DNA of 64,000 nt from Oscillospiraceae bacterium. GTDB lineage: Bacteria > Bacillota > Clostridia > Oscillospirales > Ruminococcaceae. The position numbers were made by a program, and so were the translations under genes. Shown piece after piece: positions 45,404 through 53,755 of this stretch. Position 1 is the first letter of the stretch; the number at the start of each line of letters is the position of its first letter. The notes beneath the pieces are model-generated. The model had not been told where the DNA came from. It saw only the letters and a list, made by a program, of their open reading frames with translations, and did not search any database. Location: the NCBI GenBank assembly GCA_009777635.1, contig WRLK01000003.1, positions 1-64,000 on the forward strand, read 5' to 3'.

Positions 45404-46405
45404 TTATCCTCTGCTTACAAGCGCCGTGTGTACGGCGAGCAGGTTTTCGCGCGGCGTGTTTTTAGGAATTTCACAGCCCGCCATAATAAAACATTTCGAT
45501 CCGCCGTCGTCGATACATTTGTTCACAGCATCGGCGACTGTTTGGGTTGTCCCGTCCATCACGACGGTTACAGGGTCGAAGTTGCCGCAAACCGATGCGT
45601 GGTTTTCAAGCGCCTTTCTTGCTTCAGCGAAACCGACCATCCAGTCAATATCGATAATATCTGCGCCGACCGTTTTAAGATCCTCAAGAAGCGGCGCGAT
45701 ATTCCCGCAGATATGAAGCCGCCCGATTGCCCCGCACCGTTTAATCTCGGCGAAAATCTTCCGCTCATACGGCAAAAGGAATTCCTGGTATATCTCCGGC
45801 CCGATAACAGAGGCTACAGCGTCGCCCACGCCGATAATGTCCGCGCCCGCGTCCACCTGAGGCTTGATACAGTTTATCGCCGTCTCAAGACAGACGTCCA
45901 TCAATTCCTTTAAAAGCTCAGGCTCGTCGTAATATGCGAAGATAAACTCAGTAAGCCCCATTAAGTCGCAGGATTCCGCGGCGCTTCCCTCGATCCAGCC
46001 CATAATCGGGTATTCATCGCCCAGCTCACGCTTGTAAAGCTCAATCGCTTTCACCCTGTCGAGCATACGGGTGGAATCTTCGATTTTAAAGGGTTTTATG
46101 TTTTTGATATCCCCCGGCGTCTTGATCAAATGCTCGCATACCGGCAGGGAATCATGAGGAAACTTAATTTTCGCGCCGAAGTCAGCCGTTTCGCGGTATG
46201 CGTCGCTCATGGTGCTCATGATGTCGATGCCGAACGCTTCCGCGCTTTTGATATTGCTTTCGACCAGCACCCGGTAATCGCTGCAGAACTTATCCATCGG
46301 ATGCCCCGCATATTTTGCCGCAAACGCCATTAAAATATTGAAGTTTGGAATCCGGTCGACCGGCTTACCGTGTAATCGGGCGAGAACCCTTTCTTTCGAA
46401 GTCAT
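45404..46405 (-). CDS. Uroporphyrinogen decarboxylase-family methyltransferase (MtaA/CmuA type)
   Basis: This TIM-barrel protein resembles methyltransferases that move methyl groups to or from a corrinoid protein. The zinc site His-x-Cys...Cys is visible as H231-I-C233 and C311 in AGCEIP. Length is 333. AAAAGGAG precedes the ATG. The corrinoid protein gene lies just upstream on the same strand, so the two are likely co-transcribed. It could be either the substrate-demethylating enzyme or the second methyltransferase. A true heme-pathway UroD role is unlikely in this context. Confidence 0.85.
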   Translation of the reverse strand: MTSKERVLARLHGKPVDRIPNFNILMAFAAKYAGHPMDKFCSDYRVLVESNIKSAEAFGIDIMSTMSDAYRETADFGAKIKFPHDSLPVCEHLIKTPGDIKNIKPFKIEDSTRMLDRVKAIELYKRELGDEYPIMGWIEGSAAESCDLMGLTEFIFAYYDEPELLKELMDVCLETAINCIKPQVDAGADIIGVGDAVASVIGPEIYQEFLLPYERKIFAEIKRCGAIGRLHICGNIAPLLEDLKTVGADIIDIDWMVGFAEARKALENHASVCGNFDPVTVVMDGTTQTVADAVNKCIDDGGSKCFIMAGCEIPKNTPRENLLAVHTALVSRG

Positions 46406-46427
46406 AAAAGCAAACTCCTTTTAGCAT

Positions 46428-46491
46428 CTGTATTCAATAACGAGAAATGCGGAATAATCGCCGTCAGGGAGGTGTTTTGCGTATTGAATAC
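46428..46491. repeat. 11-bp perfect inverted repeat in the methyltransferase/corrinoid gap
   Basis: TGTATTCAATA (46428-46438) and TATTGAATACA (46481-46491) are exact complements 42 bp apart, between two genes of one operon. The function is unknown; a fold-back mRNA or a small insertion remnant would fit. Confidence 0.5.
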
Positions 46492-46497
46492 AGGTTC

Positions 46498-47139
46498 TTA
46501 GGCTTTGCAGAAAGCGGCGGCGGCCTCGGCGGCGCTTGCCGCGTCCGGAGTGTAGCAGTCGGCGTTTATCTGCTCGCAATAAGCCTGCGTTACAGGCGCT
46601 CCGCCGATCATAATCTTCACGTCGTCGCGGATTCCCGCCGTTTTCGCGGCCTCAATAACGTCCTGCATTGCCGCCATCGTGGTCGTGAGCAACGCGGACA
46701 TCGCGATAATCTGGCAATCATTTTCTTTTGCAGATTCGATGAATTTTTCAGGCGGAACATCCGTGCCAAGGTCGATTACCTCAAGGCCTTTGCCCTCCAT
46801 CATCATTTTGACAAGGTTTTTGCCGATATCATGCAGGTCGCCCTTGACGGTGCCAAGGCATACCTTGCCGCTTGCCTCGACGCCGGCTTCGGCGAGAAGG
46901 GGCTTTAACACCGACGCGCCCATGTTCATCGCCCTTGCCGCGACTAAAACCTCAGGTACGAAAACCTCGTTGTTTTTAAATTTCGCACCGATGATACCCA
47001 TGCCGCTTAAAAGCCCGTCGTCCAGTATGCTTTTTACGTTAACTCCGTCGGCTACGGCTTTTTCCACAAGCTCCTTAACAGCTTTCGCCTTGCCTTTTTG
47101 AAGCTGCTCCGAAATTTCCTGTAATATTTTTTCCGACAT
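46498..47139 (-). CDS. Methyltransferase cognate corrinoid protein
   Basis: This cobalamin-binding methyl carrier has an N-terminal four-helix cap (about 1-85) and a Rossmann B12-binding domain. The signature D101-L-H103-D-I-G106 (DxHxxG) provides the cobalt ligand histidine; SALLTT and the GGAPV loop complete the B12 site. At 213 residues it is like MtaC/MttC/MtbC. AGGAGG precedes the ATG. It accepts a methyl group from an unknown donor and passes it on. Confidence 0.93.
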   Translation of the reverse strand: MSEKILQEISEQLQKGKAKAVKELVEKAVADGVNVKSILDDGLLSGMGIIGAKFKNNEVFVPEVLVAARAMNMGASVLKPLLAEAGVEASGKVCLGTVKGDLHDIGKNLVKMMMEGKGLEVIDLGTDVPPEKFIESAKENDCQIIAMSALLTTTMAAMQDVIEAAKTAGIRDDVKIMIGGAPVTQAYCEQINADCYTPDAASAAEAAAAFCKA

Positions 47140-47169
47140 GTGAAAATCCTCCTGCTTTTTTATATTTTA

Positions 47170-48444
47170 TTAACCGCGCGTGTGCAGCTTCCCGCCGGAT
47201 TTCCGGTACCGGTTCGGCGAAACGCCGCTTAAGCGCTTAAATACCTTTGTAAAATAGCTTTGGTCTTCAAACCCTAAAAGATTCGCAATTTCCACGAGCT
47301 GTAAATCCGATTGCAGCAGCATCTGCTTTGCTTTGTCGATTCTGAGCCTGTTTAGATACGCGCCCGGGCTGCAACCCATCTCCTGCTTGAAAACCTTGCC
47401 GAAATATGTCGTAGACAGCGAAACCTCACGCGCTATATTTTCAAGCGTGATCTTTTTTGAAAAGCTCCCGCGCATATAGACCACGGCTTTTCTTATCACG
47501 TCGGCGTTTTTCACATCGGCAAACTCAAATATGCTGTCGATATACCGGTTCATGACCCCTGTCAAAAGCAGGCAAAGCTCATCTATATTGACGGTATCGG
47601 CGGCTTTCCTGAAAAACTCGTGGTTCATGGTAAAAACATATTCAGCGGCGGCGCCCGCGTCGACCGCGGCCCTTGACATCACGACCAAAAGCTCGTATAT
47701 CCTTGATTTTGTCTTTGCAAAATCACCGCCCGACGAAAACAGGATATGCCCCAAAAGCTCGTTTAGCAGCTTCTGCGCCTTTGGCTTGTCGGAATCCGTG
47801 ATGCTTATAATAAGGTCCTTTTCCGTCCGGTACGGGTATTCCGGCGGGGCTTCGCCCGATTTCAGCTCCATGATATATTCCGTTATGCGCCCCTGAAGCT
47901 CGCCGGATTTTTGCGTCTCCATCATTCGGTTCGAGTCAGAAACCTTGTTCATGAACCCCACTGCCATAAACAAAAGTATCGACAGCGGGTTTACCTTATC
48001 GGCGGGGATATACGGGATTTCTTCAGCCGCCGTTATAACTTTTTCGATTTCCTTGTCCGAAAGCCCGAGCTTTTGCCGCAAATCATACTCGATATAATCG
48101 TCGCGTTCAACCATAAAAAACGGGCCTACCGTTATTTTCGCGGCACTTCCGGCACTGCCGACAATCGGCGACACAAAGCAGGTAAGCCCCATATGGCAAA
48201 AATAGATATACTTCCCGCCGAAGCGCTCAGCCTCGGTCATGCCGTATTCATGGGATCTTGCGCAGTGCACTTCATTCTTACCCGCCGCTATGCAAACCTT
48301 GCAGCTTGCGCAGCCGTTACCGGCTTCATGCAGCGCTTCTCCGTCGCCGGAGTAAATCGTACAGCCAAGCCCGCTGAACCCGTAATATGCGTTTGCGCAT
48401 TCCGCCGCAAGCCGCAAATCAAACTCGTTAGCCCAGACCGCCAT
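47170..48444 (-). CDS. AraC-family regulator with PocR sensory domain
   Basis: The N-terminal half (about 1-165) is a PocR domain with a cysteine-rich stretch (CASCKVCIAAGKNEVHCARSH). PocR domains sense small hydrocarbon-derived ligands. The C-terminal 100 residues carry two helix-turn-helix motifs (LENIAREVSLSTTYFGKVFKQ and LVEIANLLGFEDQSYFTKVFK). It lies between the corrinoid gene and a divergent methyltransferase, so it probably activates both in response to a methylated substrate. Its upstream region has a 20-bp-spaced direct repeat. Confidence 0.9.
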   Translation of the reverse strand: MAVWANEFDLRLAAECANAYYGFSGLGCTIYSGDGEALHEAGNGCASCKVCIAAGKNEVHCARSHEYGMTEAERFGGKYIYFCHMGLTCFVSPIVGSAGSAAKITVGPFFMVERDDYIEYDLRQKLGLSDKEIEKVITAAEEIPYIPADKVNPLSILLFMAVGFMNKVSDSNRMMETQKSGELQGRITEYIMELKSGEAPPEYPYRTEKDLIISITDSDKPKAQKLLNELLGHILFSSGGDFAKTKSRIYELLVVMSRAAVDAGAAAEYVFTMNHEFFRKAADTVNIDELCLLLTGVMNRYIDSIFEFADVKNADVIRKAVVYMRGSFSKKITLENIAREVSLSTTYFGKVFKQEMGCSPGAYLNRLRIDKAKQMLLQSDLQLVEIANLLGFEDQSYFTKVFKRLSGVSPNRYRKSGGKLHTRG

Positions 48445-48468
48445 AGGGAATCCCCCTTAATTACAATT

Positions 48469-48609
48469 ATTATAACAACAATCATCTGTCTGCGCTTGTA
48501 CTTATCGGAGTATTTTTGTACTTTTCCCGCAAAATTATAAAAACACATCATAATATTACAAAAATAAATGGATTAAGGCAAGAGAAATAATATCGTCCTG
48601 AAATATAAT
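48469..48609. promoter_or_regulatory. Divergent promoter region with direct-repeat operator
   Basis: TTGTACTT is repeated at 48496-48503 and 48516-48523, exactly 20 bp apart, as expected for the two half-sites of an AraC-type dimer on one helix face. A TATAAT on the - strand (48474-48469) serves the regulator gene. TATAAT at 48604-48609 serves the + strand methyltransferase. Both lack good -35 boxes, as is common for activated promoters. Confidence 0.6.
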
Positions 48610-48641
48610 GGGTATATATTATTTTAGGAGGCTGTGCTATA

Positions 48642-49646
48642 ATGAACATGACTCAATGGCTTTATGACATGAAAGAATCTAGCGTCAAAAAGGCGATGCC
48701 AATTTTATCGTTCCCGTCCGTCCAGCTCTTGGGTATCGGCGTTAAGGAGCTAATCTACAGCAGCGATTTGCAGGCTAAGGGCATGAAAGCAGTCGCCGAC
48801 CGCGTTGACGCGGCCGCCGCCGTCAGCATGATGGACCTATCCGTTGAAGCCGACGCGTTCGGCTCCGAGATCCGCGTTTCGGACGACGAAGTGCCTACGG
48901 TAATCGGGCATATCATCGAAACGGAAGAGCAGGCCGACTCGCTTGAAATCCCCAAGGTGGGCGCGGGCCGCACCGGGCGCTACATCGAGGCGATCGAGAA
49001 AGCGTGCAAGCTGATTGCGGACAGGCCCGTGCTTTCCGGAGTCATCGGCCCGTTTTCCCTTGCCGGACGTATGCTCGACGTCTCGGAAGCTATGATTTAT
49101 TGCTACGACGAGCCTGATATGGTCCACAAAATCCTTGAAAAGATAACAAAGTTTACAACCGATTACATAAACGCCTACAAAGCTGTCGGAGCAAACGGCG
49201 TAGTCATTGCGGAGCCGCTTGCGGGGCTGCTCTCCCCGGCGCTGAACGAGGAGTTTTCCGTTAAATATGTAAAGCAGGTCGTGGACGCCGTCCAATCGGA
49301 CGACTTCACCGTTATCTACCACAACTGCGGCAACGGCACCCCGAAGCTGATAAACGAGATACTCACAATCGGCGCCGGCGCGTACCACTTCGGCAACGCA
49401 GTCGACATGAAAGAGATGCTTGACTTGGCGCCGTCCGATACTATCCTGATGGGGAATATCGATCCTTCCAGCCAGTTTAGGAACGGCACGCCGGAATCTA
49501 TCCACACAGCGACGCTTGCGCTTCTCGAAAAATGCGGGGGGTACAAGAATTTTGTTCCGTCATCCGGCTGCGATATCCCGCCGATGTCAAGCTGGGATAA
49601 TATTGACGCGTTCTTTAAGGCCGTAGCCGAGTATTATAACAGATAA
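48642..49646 (+). CDS. Uroporphyrinogen decarboxylase-family methyltransferase (MtaA type), second copy
   Basis: It shares the fold and zinc pattern of the 45404 gene: H227-N-C229 and C310 in SSGCDIPP. The two proteins are diverged, not recent duplicates. AGGAGG precedes the ATG. The DUF2284 and RACo genes follow closely, so this set is one operon. Together with the first copy it would give the two methyltransferase half-reactions around the corrinoid protein. Confidence 0.86.
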   Translation: MNMTQWLYDMKESSVKKAMPILSFPSVQLLGIGVKELIYSSDLQAKGMKAVADRVDAAAAVSMMDLSVEADAFGSEIRVSDDEVPTVIGHIIETEEQADSLEIPKVGAGRTGRYIEAIEKACKLIADRPVLSGVIGPFSLAGRMLDVSEAMIYCYDEPDMVHKILEKITKFTTDYINAYKAVGANGVVIAEPLAGLLSPALNEEFSVKYVKQVVDAVQSDDFTVIYHNCGNGTPKLINEILTIGAGAYHFGNAVDMKEMLDLAPSDTILMGNIDPSSQFRNGTPESIHTATLALLEKCGGYKNFVPSSGCDIPPMSSWDNIDAFFKAVAEYYNR

Positions 49647-49660
49647 AGGCGTGAAATCGT

Positions 49661-50194
49661 TTGGAAAACCTCAAAGACCTCGCGTTATCTTTAGGCGCGA
49701 AAAACGCGGCCTTCGTGAAAGTTTCGGACTTAAGCTTCAGGCGGGAGTTCCGCGCGGCGTGTGAGCAAAATACTTGCGGCAAGTACAAAACATGCTGGAT
49801 GTGCCCGCCCGACGTCGGCGATATCGACGAGATGATAGCCCGCGCGAAGGCTTATGAAAACGCGCTGGTGTTCCAGACCGTCAATCAGCTTGAGGATTCG
49901 TTCGATATCGAGGGCATGGAAGCCGCCGCGAAAAAGCACACCACCCTTACGACGGCGATTTTAAAGGCGGTGCGTCCAAGGCTTCCCGGCGCGTTGATAC
50001 TTGGAGCGGGGGCGTGTCATGTCTGTAAGGCTTGCGCGAGGCTTGAAGACAAGCCGTGCATCAATCCTGAAAACGCCATCGCTTCGCTGGAAGCTTACGG
50101 GATTGCCGTATCGGAGCTTGCGGCGCTTTGCGGTATGAACTACATAAACGGTCCGAATACCGTGACGTTTTTCGGGGGAGTTTTGTTTTCGTGA
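49661..50194 (+). CDS. DUF2284 cysteine-rich metal-binding protein
   Basis: This 177-residue protein has two clusters of cysteines, CEQNTCGKYKTCWMCPP near 34-51 and CHVCKACARLEDKPC near 126-140, suggesting one or two iron-sulfur clusters. DUF2284 proteins often accompany corrinoid methyltransferases; a role as electron donor for cobalt reactivation is plausible but inferred. The start is TTG after AAAGG. It overlaps the next gene by 4 bp. Confidence 0.82.
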   Translation: MENLKDLALSLGAKNAAFVKVSDLSFRREFRAACEQNTCGKYKTCWMCPPDVGDIDEMIARAKAYENALVFQTVNQLEDSFDIEGMEAAAKKHTTLTTAILKAVRPRLPGALILGAGACHVCKACARLEDKPCINPENAIASLEAYGIAVSELAALCGMNYINGPNTVTFFGGVLFS

Positions 50195-51657
50195 AAAAGA
50201 TTACGGTTACCTTGTTTCAAAACGGTAAAAGACGCGCGCTGAAAGCCGAACCCGGCGAACTGCTGTCGAATGTATTACAAAAAAACGGGGTGCGCTCGCC
50301 CATGCCGTGCGGCGGCAAGGGTATATGCAAGGGCTGTGAAGCGCTGATAAATGGCGAGAAGAAACTCATTTGCGCAACGGCGCTTGAGGCCGATACGCAG
50401 GTTGTGCTTTCGGTTTCAGGGCTTCAAAATATTGCGGAGGGGAAAATCTTGCCGAAACGCGGGCCCGACCCCATGTATCAAAGCTTCGGGCTTGCCGTTG
50501 ACGTCGGGACGACCACGCTTTGCGCGTCGCTTATAAGTCATAGCGGCGAAGCGGTAACCGTTACGGCGGAAAATCCGCAGACTGTCTTCGGCGCGGATGT
50601 AATAAGCCGCATTGAAAAAGCGCTGTACGGCGGGGGGGCGGCGCTTGCCGGTTATGTGCGTGAAGCGGTGTCCGGAATGGCGGATAAGCTTTGCCGCCTC
50701 AGCGGCATATCTCAAGACCGGATTGACGCCGCCGTTATCACGGGCAACACCGCCATGCTGTACCTGTTGACGGGGAGAAGCCCCGAAACGCTGTCGCGCG
50801 CTCCATTTGACGCGGACTGTCTGTTTGGGCAGTACATACCCGCGAAAGCGCTCGGATTTTCCTTTTCCGAGGGTGCACAAGTTTACCTGCCGCGCTGTGC
50901 GGCGGCCTTTGTCGGCGGCGACATCACAACGGCCGTCATAGCGTGCGGCATGTGCGGTCAGAACGGCTCCTCCCTGCTGATAGACGTCGGCACAAACGGC
51001 GAGATCGCATTATGGCACGAGGGAGAGCTCACCTGCTGTTCCACGGCGGCGGGGCCCGCGTTCGAGGGCGCCGGAATCACATGCGGCATGTACGGCGCAA
51101 GCGGCGCCATCGACCATGTATGGCATGAGGACGGCGTTATACGCGTCTCCACCATCGGCGGGGGGCATGCCTTGGGAATATGCGGCAGCGGTATCACGGA
51201 TGCACTTTCCGTGATGCTTGAGCTCGGCGTCATCGATGAGACCGGCGCGTTTACGGGCGGCAGCGACAGCTTTCCGCTTCAGGACGGCATACACATAACC
51301 GCCGGGGATGTGCGTAAAATTCAGCTTGCGAAAGGCTCTGTCAGGGCAGGGCTCGAGACGCTGCTTGAAACCGCGGCAACGCCTAAAGCAATGATAAGGT
51401 CACTGTATATCGCGGGTGGCTTCGGAAGCTACTTAAACCTTGAAAACGCTTCGTCAATCGGGTTGATTCCGCGTGAGCTTTTGCCGTCCGCCAATGTAGC
51501 CGGCAATGCCGCGCACACGGGCGCCGTCATGCTTTTGCAGGATAAAGCGCTTGTTTCGTTTTCCGAAAAAATGGCGGCGGGATGTAAAGCGTTAGCGCTT
51601 GACGCAAACCCGGTTTTCACTGAAAATTATATAAATTATATGATGTTTGAGGAATAG
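50191..51657 (+). CDS. Corrinoid activation protein, RACo-like (ferredoxin + ASKHA domain, DUF4445)
   Basis: It reductively reactivates cobalt(II) corrinoid proteins using ATP. The N-terminal 2Fe-2S domain has C40-GGKGI-C46-KG-C49 and C61. The ASKHA ATPase region begins LAVDVGTTTLCASLI, with phosphate motifs at IDVGTNGEIAL and GSGITDAL. At 488 residues it is typical. The GTG at 50191 overlaps the preceding stop; GGGGGAG lies upstream. Its presence strongly supports a functional corrinoid methyl-transfer pathway. Confidence 0.9.
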   Translation: MKKITVTLFQNGKRRALKAEPGELLSNVLQKNGVRSPMPCGGKGICKGCEALINGEKKLICATALEADTQVVLSVSGLQNIAEGKILPKRGPDPMYQSFGLAVDVGTTTLCASLISHSGEAVTVTAENPQTVFGADVISRIEKALYGGGAALAGYVREAVSGMADKLCRLSGISQDRIDAAVITGNTAMLYLLTGRSPETLSRAPFDADCLFGQYIPAKALGFSFSEGAQVYLPRCAAAFVGGDITTAVIACGMCGQNGSSLLIDVGTNGEIALWHEGELTCCSTAAGPAFEGAGITCGMYGASGAIDHVWHEDGVIRVSTIGGGHALGICGSGITDALSVMLELGVIDETGAFTGGSDSFPLQDGIHITAGDVRKIQLAKGSVRAGLETLLETAATPKAMIRSLYIAGGFGSYLNLENASSIGLIPRELLPSANVAGNAAHTGAVMLLQDKALVSFSEKMAAGCKALALDANPVFTENYINYMMFEE

Positions 51658-51691
51658 GATAAGACGGAAAGGCATCGGTCGCATGCGCCCG

Positions 51692-52756
51692 CTAAATCTT
51701 CCGCAAGAACTCCGTCACGTCAAGGGCTTTGGGAGGGCACCCTTTGATGTAGCTGTCAAAACCTGAGGTGCAGTTTCCACATCCTGTTTTGCCGCGCTTG
51801 CCTTTAAAGCCCTGACCGACGCAGATTTTTTCACGCGGCGTAATGCCGCTTGTTTTAAGCCCCTGAATCAGCGCGGAGTAACACGCGGAGCACGCGCCGT
51901 CTTCGATTATATCCTGTGCGAGACGCTTAGCGGCGCCGGTCGCGCGATGATCAAACATCGGCTTATTACCTGCATTGAGGCAGGTAATTTTTGTATCGTG
52001 GGAAAACGTCTCGCCCACACCGATTTGCCCGGCAATCTCAAGATACTCAATGTCTCCTGCCCGGTGGCCCAAAAGCCCTGCGCAATATGTATCCAGCAAA
52101 AGCGGGTCGGCTCCGCAGATAAGCATGTTTCTTGTCACCGGATTGCCGCCCTCCTCAAAGCTTAAGTCCCCGCAAATACCGTCAATCACGCAAAAGCCTG
52201 TCTTGATGGATTTGTTTAGCCACGCGATCGGGCCATGCAGCCCCATCGTGTGGAATCTTTGCTTTTCGCGGTCAGGAATGCAGCCCTTCAAATTTTTAAG
52301 GCAGCATGTCATCGTCGTCTGGCAATGGCCCTTCAGCACGGGTATATTGATCAGGAAATCGGTGGCAAGCGCCTTTTCGCAGACAGAAAAGTCATACTTT
52401 CCGCTTTTGACTTTCACGACGCGATCCTGTTTCAGGTCGATAAGCTCAACGCCGTACTCGTCGCGCAGCCGCTCATAGCCGCATGTTTTGTACACGCGCA
52501 TAGTATTGTCGCCGATCCACGCGCTTTCGATTATTTCAATATCTTTTATCCCCAGCCGACTTAAGTATATGATGATGCCCTCCGCTACCTCCGGGTGCGT
52601 GGTGGCGCCCTGTGACGGCGGCTTTGAAATCACCATGTTCGGCTTTAGCGACACTTTCATTCCCGGCTTGACAAGCGATTTTAAGCTTGACGCCTCTAAA
52701 AGCTCGAGCGTTCCGTTTACGATATCCCCGGTGTAGTTTACCACGATCTGCGGCAT
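51692..52756 (-). CDS. DUF362 domain-containing protein
   Basis: The 354-residue protein has the DUF362 core (KVSLKPNMVISKPPSQGATTHPEV, ITGLKNLKG-like MTCCLKNLKGCIPD). Its C-terminal cysteine pairs (CSACYSAL, GCGNCTSG, GCPP) may bind an iron-sulfur cluster. Function is unknown. The ATG at 52756 follows GGGGAGTG, 7 bp after the pyrophosphatase stop, and it closes the cupin-to-DUF362 operon, convergent with RACo. Confidence 0.83.
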   Translation of the reverse strand: MPQIVVNYTGDIVNGTLELLEASSLKSLVKPGMKVSLKPNMVISKPPSQGATTHPEVAEGIIIYLSRLGIKDIEIIESAWIGDNTMRVYKTCGYERLRDEYGVELIDLKQDRVVKVKSGKYDFSVCEKALATDFLINIPVLKGHCQTTMTCCLKNLKGCIPDREKQRFHTMGLHGPIAWLNKSIKTGFCVIDGICGDLSFEEGGNPVTRNMLICGADPLLLDTYCAGLLGHRAGDIEYLEIAGQIGVGETFSHDTKITCLNAGNKPMFDHRATGAAKRLAQDIIEDGACSACYSALIQGLKTSGITPREKICVGQGFKGKRGKTGCGNCTSGFDSYIKGCPPKALDVTEFLRKI

Positions 52757-52763
52757 TTTAGGA

Positions 52764-53309
52764 TCACTCCCCTTGGCTTTTCTGTTCGAATTTTTCCTTA
52801 TACCGCTCAATCGTATGCTTTACAATTTCAATCGCCTCTTTATGTCCCCTTACTTCGTCCACGGCGGTCTCTTTTTTCTCAAGCTCCTTGTAGATTTGGA
52901 AAAAGTGGCGCATTTCTGAGAAAATATGCGTCGGAAGCGCCTCGATGCTGCGGTAGACGTTATACGTCGGGTCCTCGAACGGGATGGCGATAATTTTCTC
53001 ATCGTTCGCGCCGTTATCGAGCATAGTAATCACACCGATCGGATAAGCCCGCACCAGCGTCAGCGGCACAAGCGGCTCCGAGCACAGGACAAGGACGTCA
53101 AGCGGATCGCCGTCGTCGGCGAACGTCCTCGGGATAAAGCCGTAGCTTGCCGGATAATGCGTAGACGTATACAGGATACGGTCAAGGATAATCATGCCGG
53201 TTTCTTTGTCGAGCTCATACTTCACCTTGCTGCCTTTGCTGATTTCAATGGCAGCGATAAAGTCGTCGGGATTGATGCGGTCGTCGCGGATATCATGCCA
53301 AATATTCAA
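52764..53309 (-). CDS. ppa: Inorganic pyrophosphatase, type I
   Basis: This soluble Mg-dependent pyrophosphatase shows [22 protein letters not shown] with the catalytic aspartates, and [11 protein letters not shown]. Length (181) fits. A TTG start follows AAGGAGG and overlaps the thioesterase stop by 4 bp. Most Clostridia rely on other types, so a family I enzyme is slightly notable. Confidence 0.93.
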   Translation of the reverse strand: MNIWHDIRDDRINPDDFIAAIEISKGSKVKYELDKETGMIILDRILYTSTHYPASYGFIPRTFADDGDPLDVLVLCSEPLVPLTLVRAYPIGVITMLDNGANDEKIIAIPFEDPTYNVYRSIEALPTHIFSEMRHFFQIYKELEKKETAVDEVRGHKEAIEIVKHTIERYKEKFEQKSQGE

Positions 53310-53743
53310 TTCACGTCCTCCTTTTTCGCCTTGATACCGTCAAAAATACGGTATAGCTCCGGCAATTCCTTTTTGAGTGATACGGGGCGTTTTTTAATAC
53401 TGTGGTAACAACAATGCCCCGTTTCGCCCGTTGCTCTCAGCTCGCCGGTTTCACTGTCCGTTATTGTATATTTTAAGGTGATCCTCGTGGGCGTCAGGCT
53501 TGTGACGTCAAGGCCGACATTTACAAAATCGCCGAAACGGGTCATGGATTTGTATTCGCAAAAGACGCTTAAGACAGCAAAGTCAACGCCGCTGTCGGCG
53601 GCTTTCTTGCATCCGTACCCGAGCTGCTCCATGCAATCCACGCGGGCCTCCTCAAACCAGCGGATATAATTCGAGTGATGCACGATCCCCATCTGGTCGG
53701 TTTCGTAATACTGGACCTTATGCGTATACGGCCGGATAGTCAT
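53306..53743 (-). CDS. Hotdog-fold acyl-CoA thioesterase (YbgC/4HBT family)
   Basis: This 145-residue protein is probably a tetrameric thioesterase. The active-site segment [23 protein letters not shown] has the conserved Asp and His. C-terminal strands match the family. Substrate acyl group is unknown. It lies between the aldo/keto reductase and pyrophosphatase genes. Confidence 0.87.
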   Translation of the reverse strand: MTIRPYTHKVQYYETDQMGIVHHSNYIRWFEEARVDCMEQLGYGCKKAADSGVDFAVLSVFCEYKSMTRFGDFVNVGLDVTSLTPTRITLKYTITDSETGELRATGETGHCCYHSIKKRPVSLKKELPELYRIFDGIKAKKEDVN

Positions 53744-53755
53744 AAGCGCGTCCCC

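Noticed and set aside
45254..45913. Forward open frame opposite the MtaA-type gene
   Set aside because: It begins inside the mannitol dehydrogenase-like gene, crosses a terminator and runs antisense to a well-supported gene.
45404..46405. Heme-pathway uroporphyrinogen decarboxylase (hemE)
   Set aside because: The HxC...C zinc motif and the corrinoid context indicate a methyltransferase instead.
48837..49505. Reverse open frame opposite the second UroD-like gene
   Set aside because: Antisense shadow of a GC-rich gene; composition unlike a protein and no ribosome-binding site.
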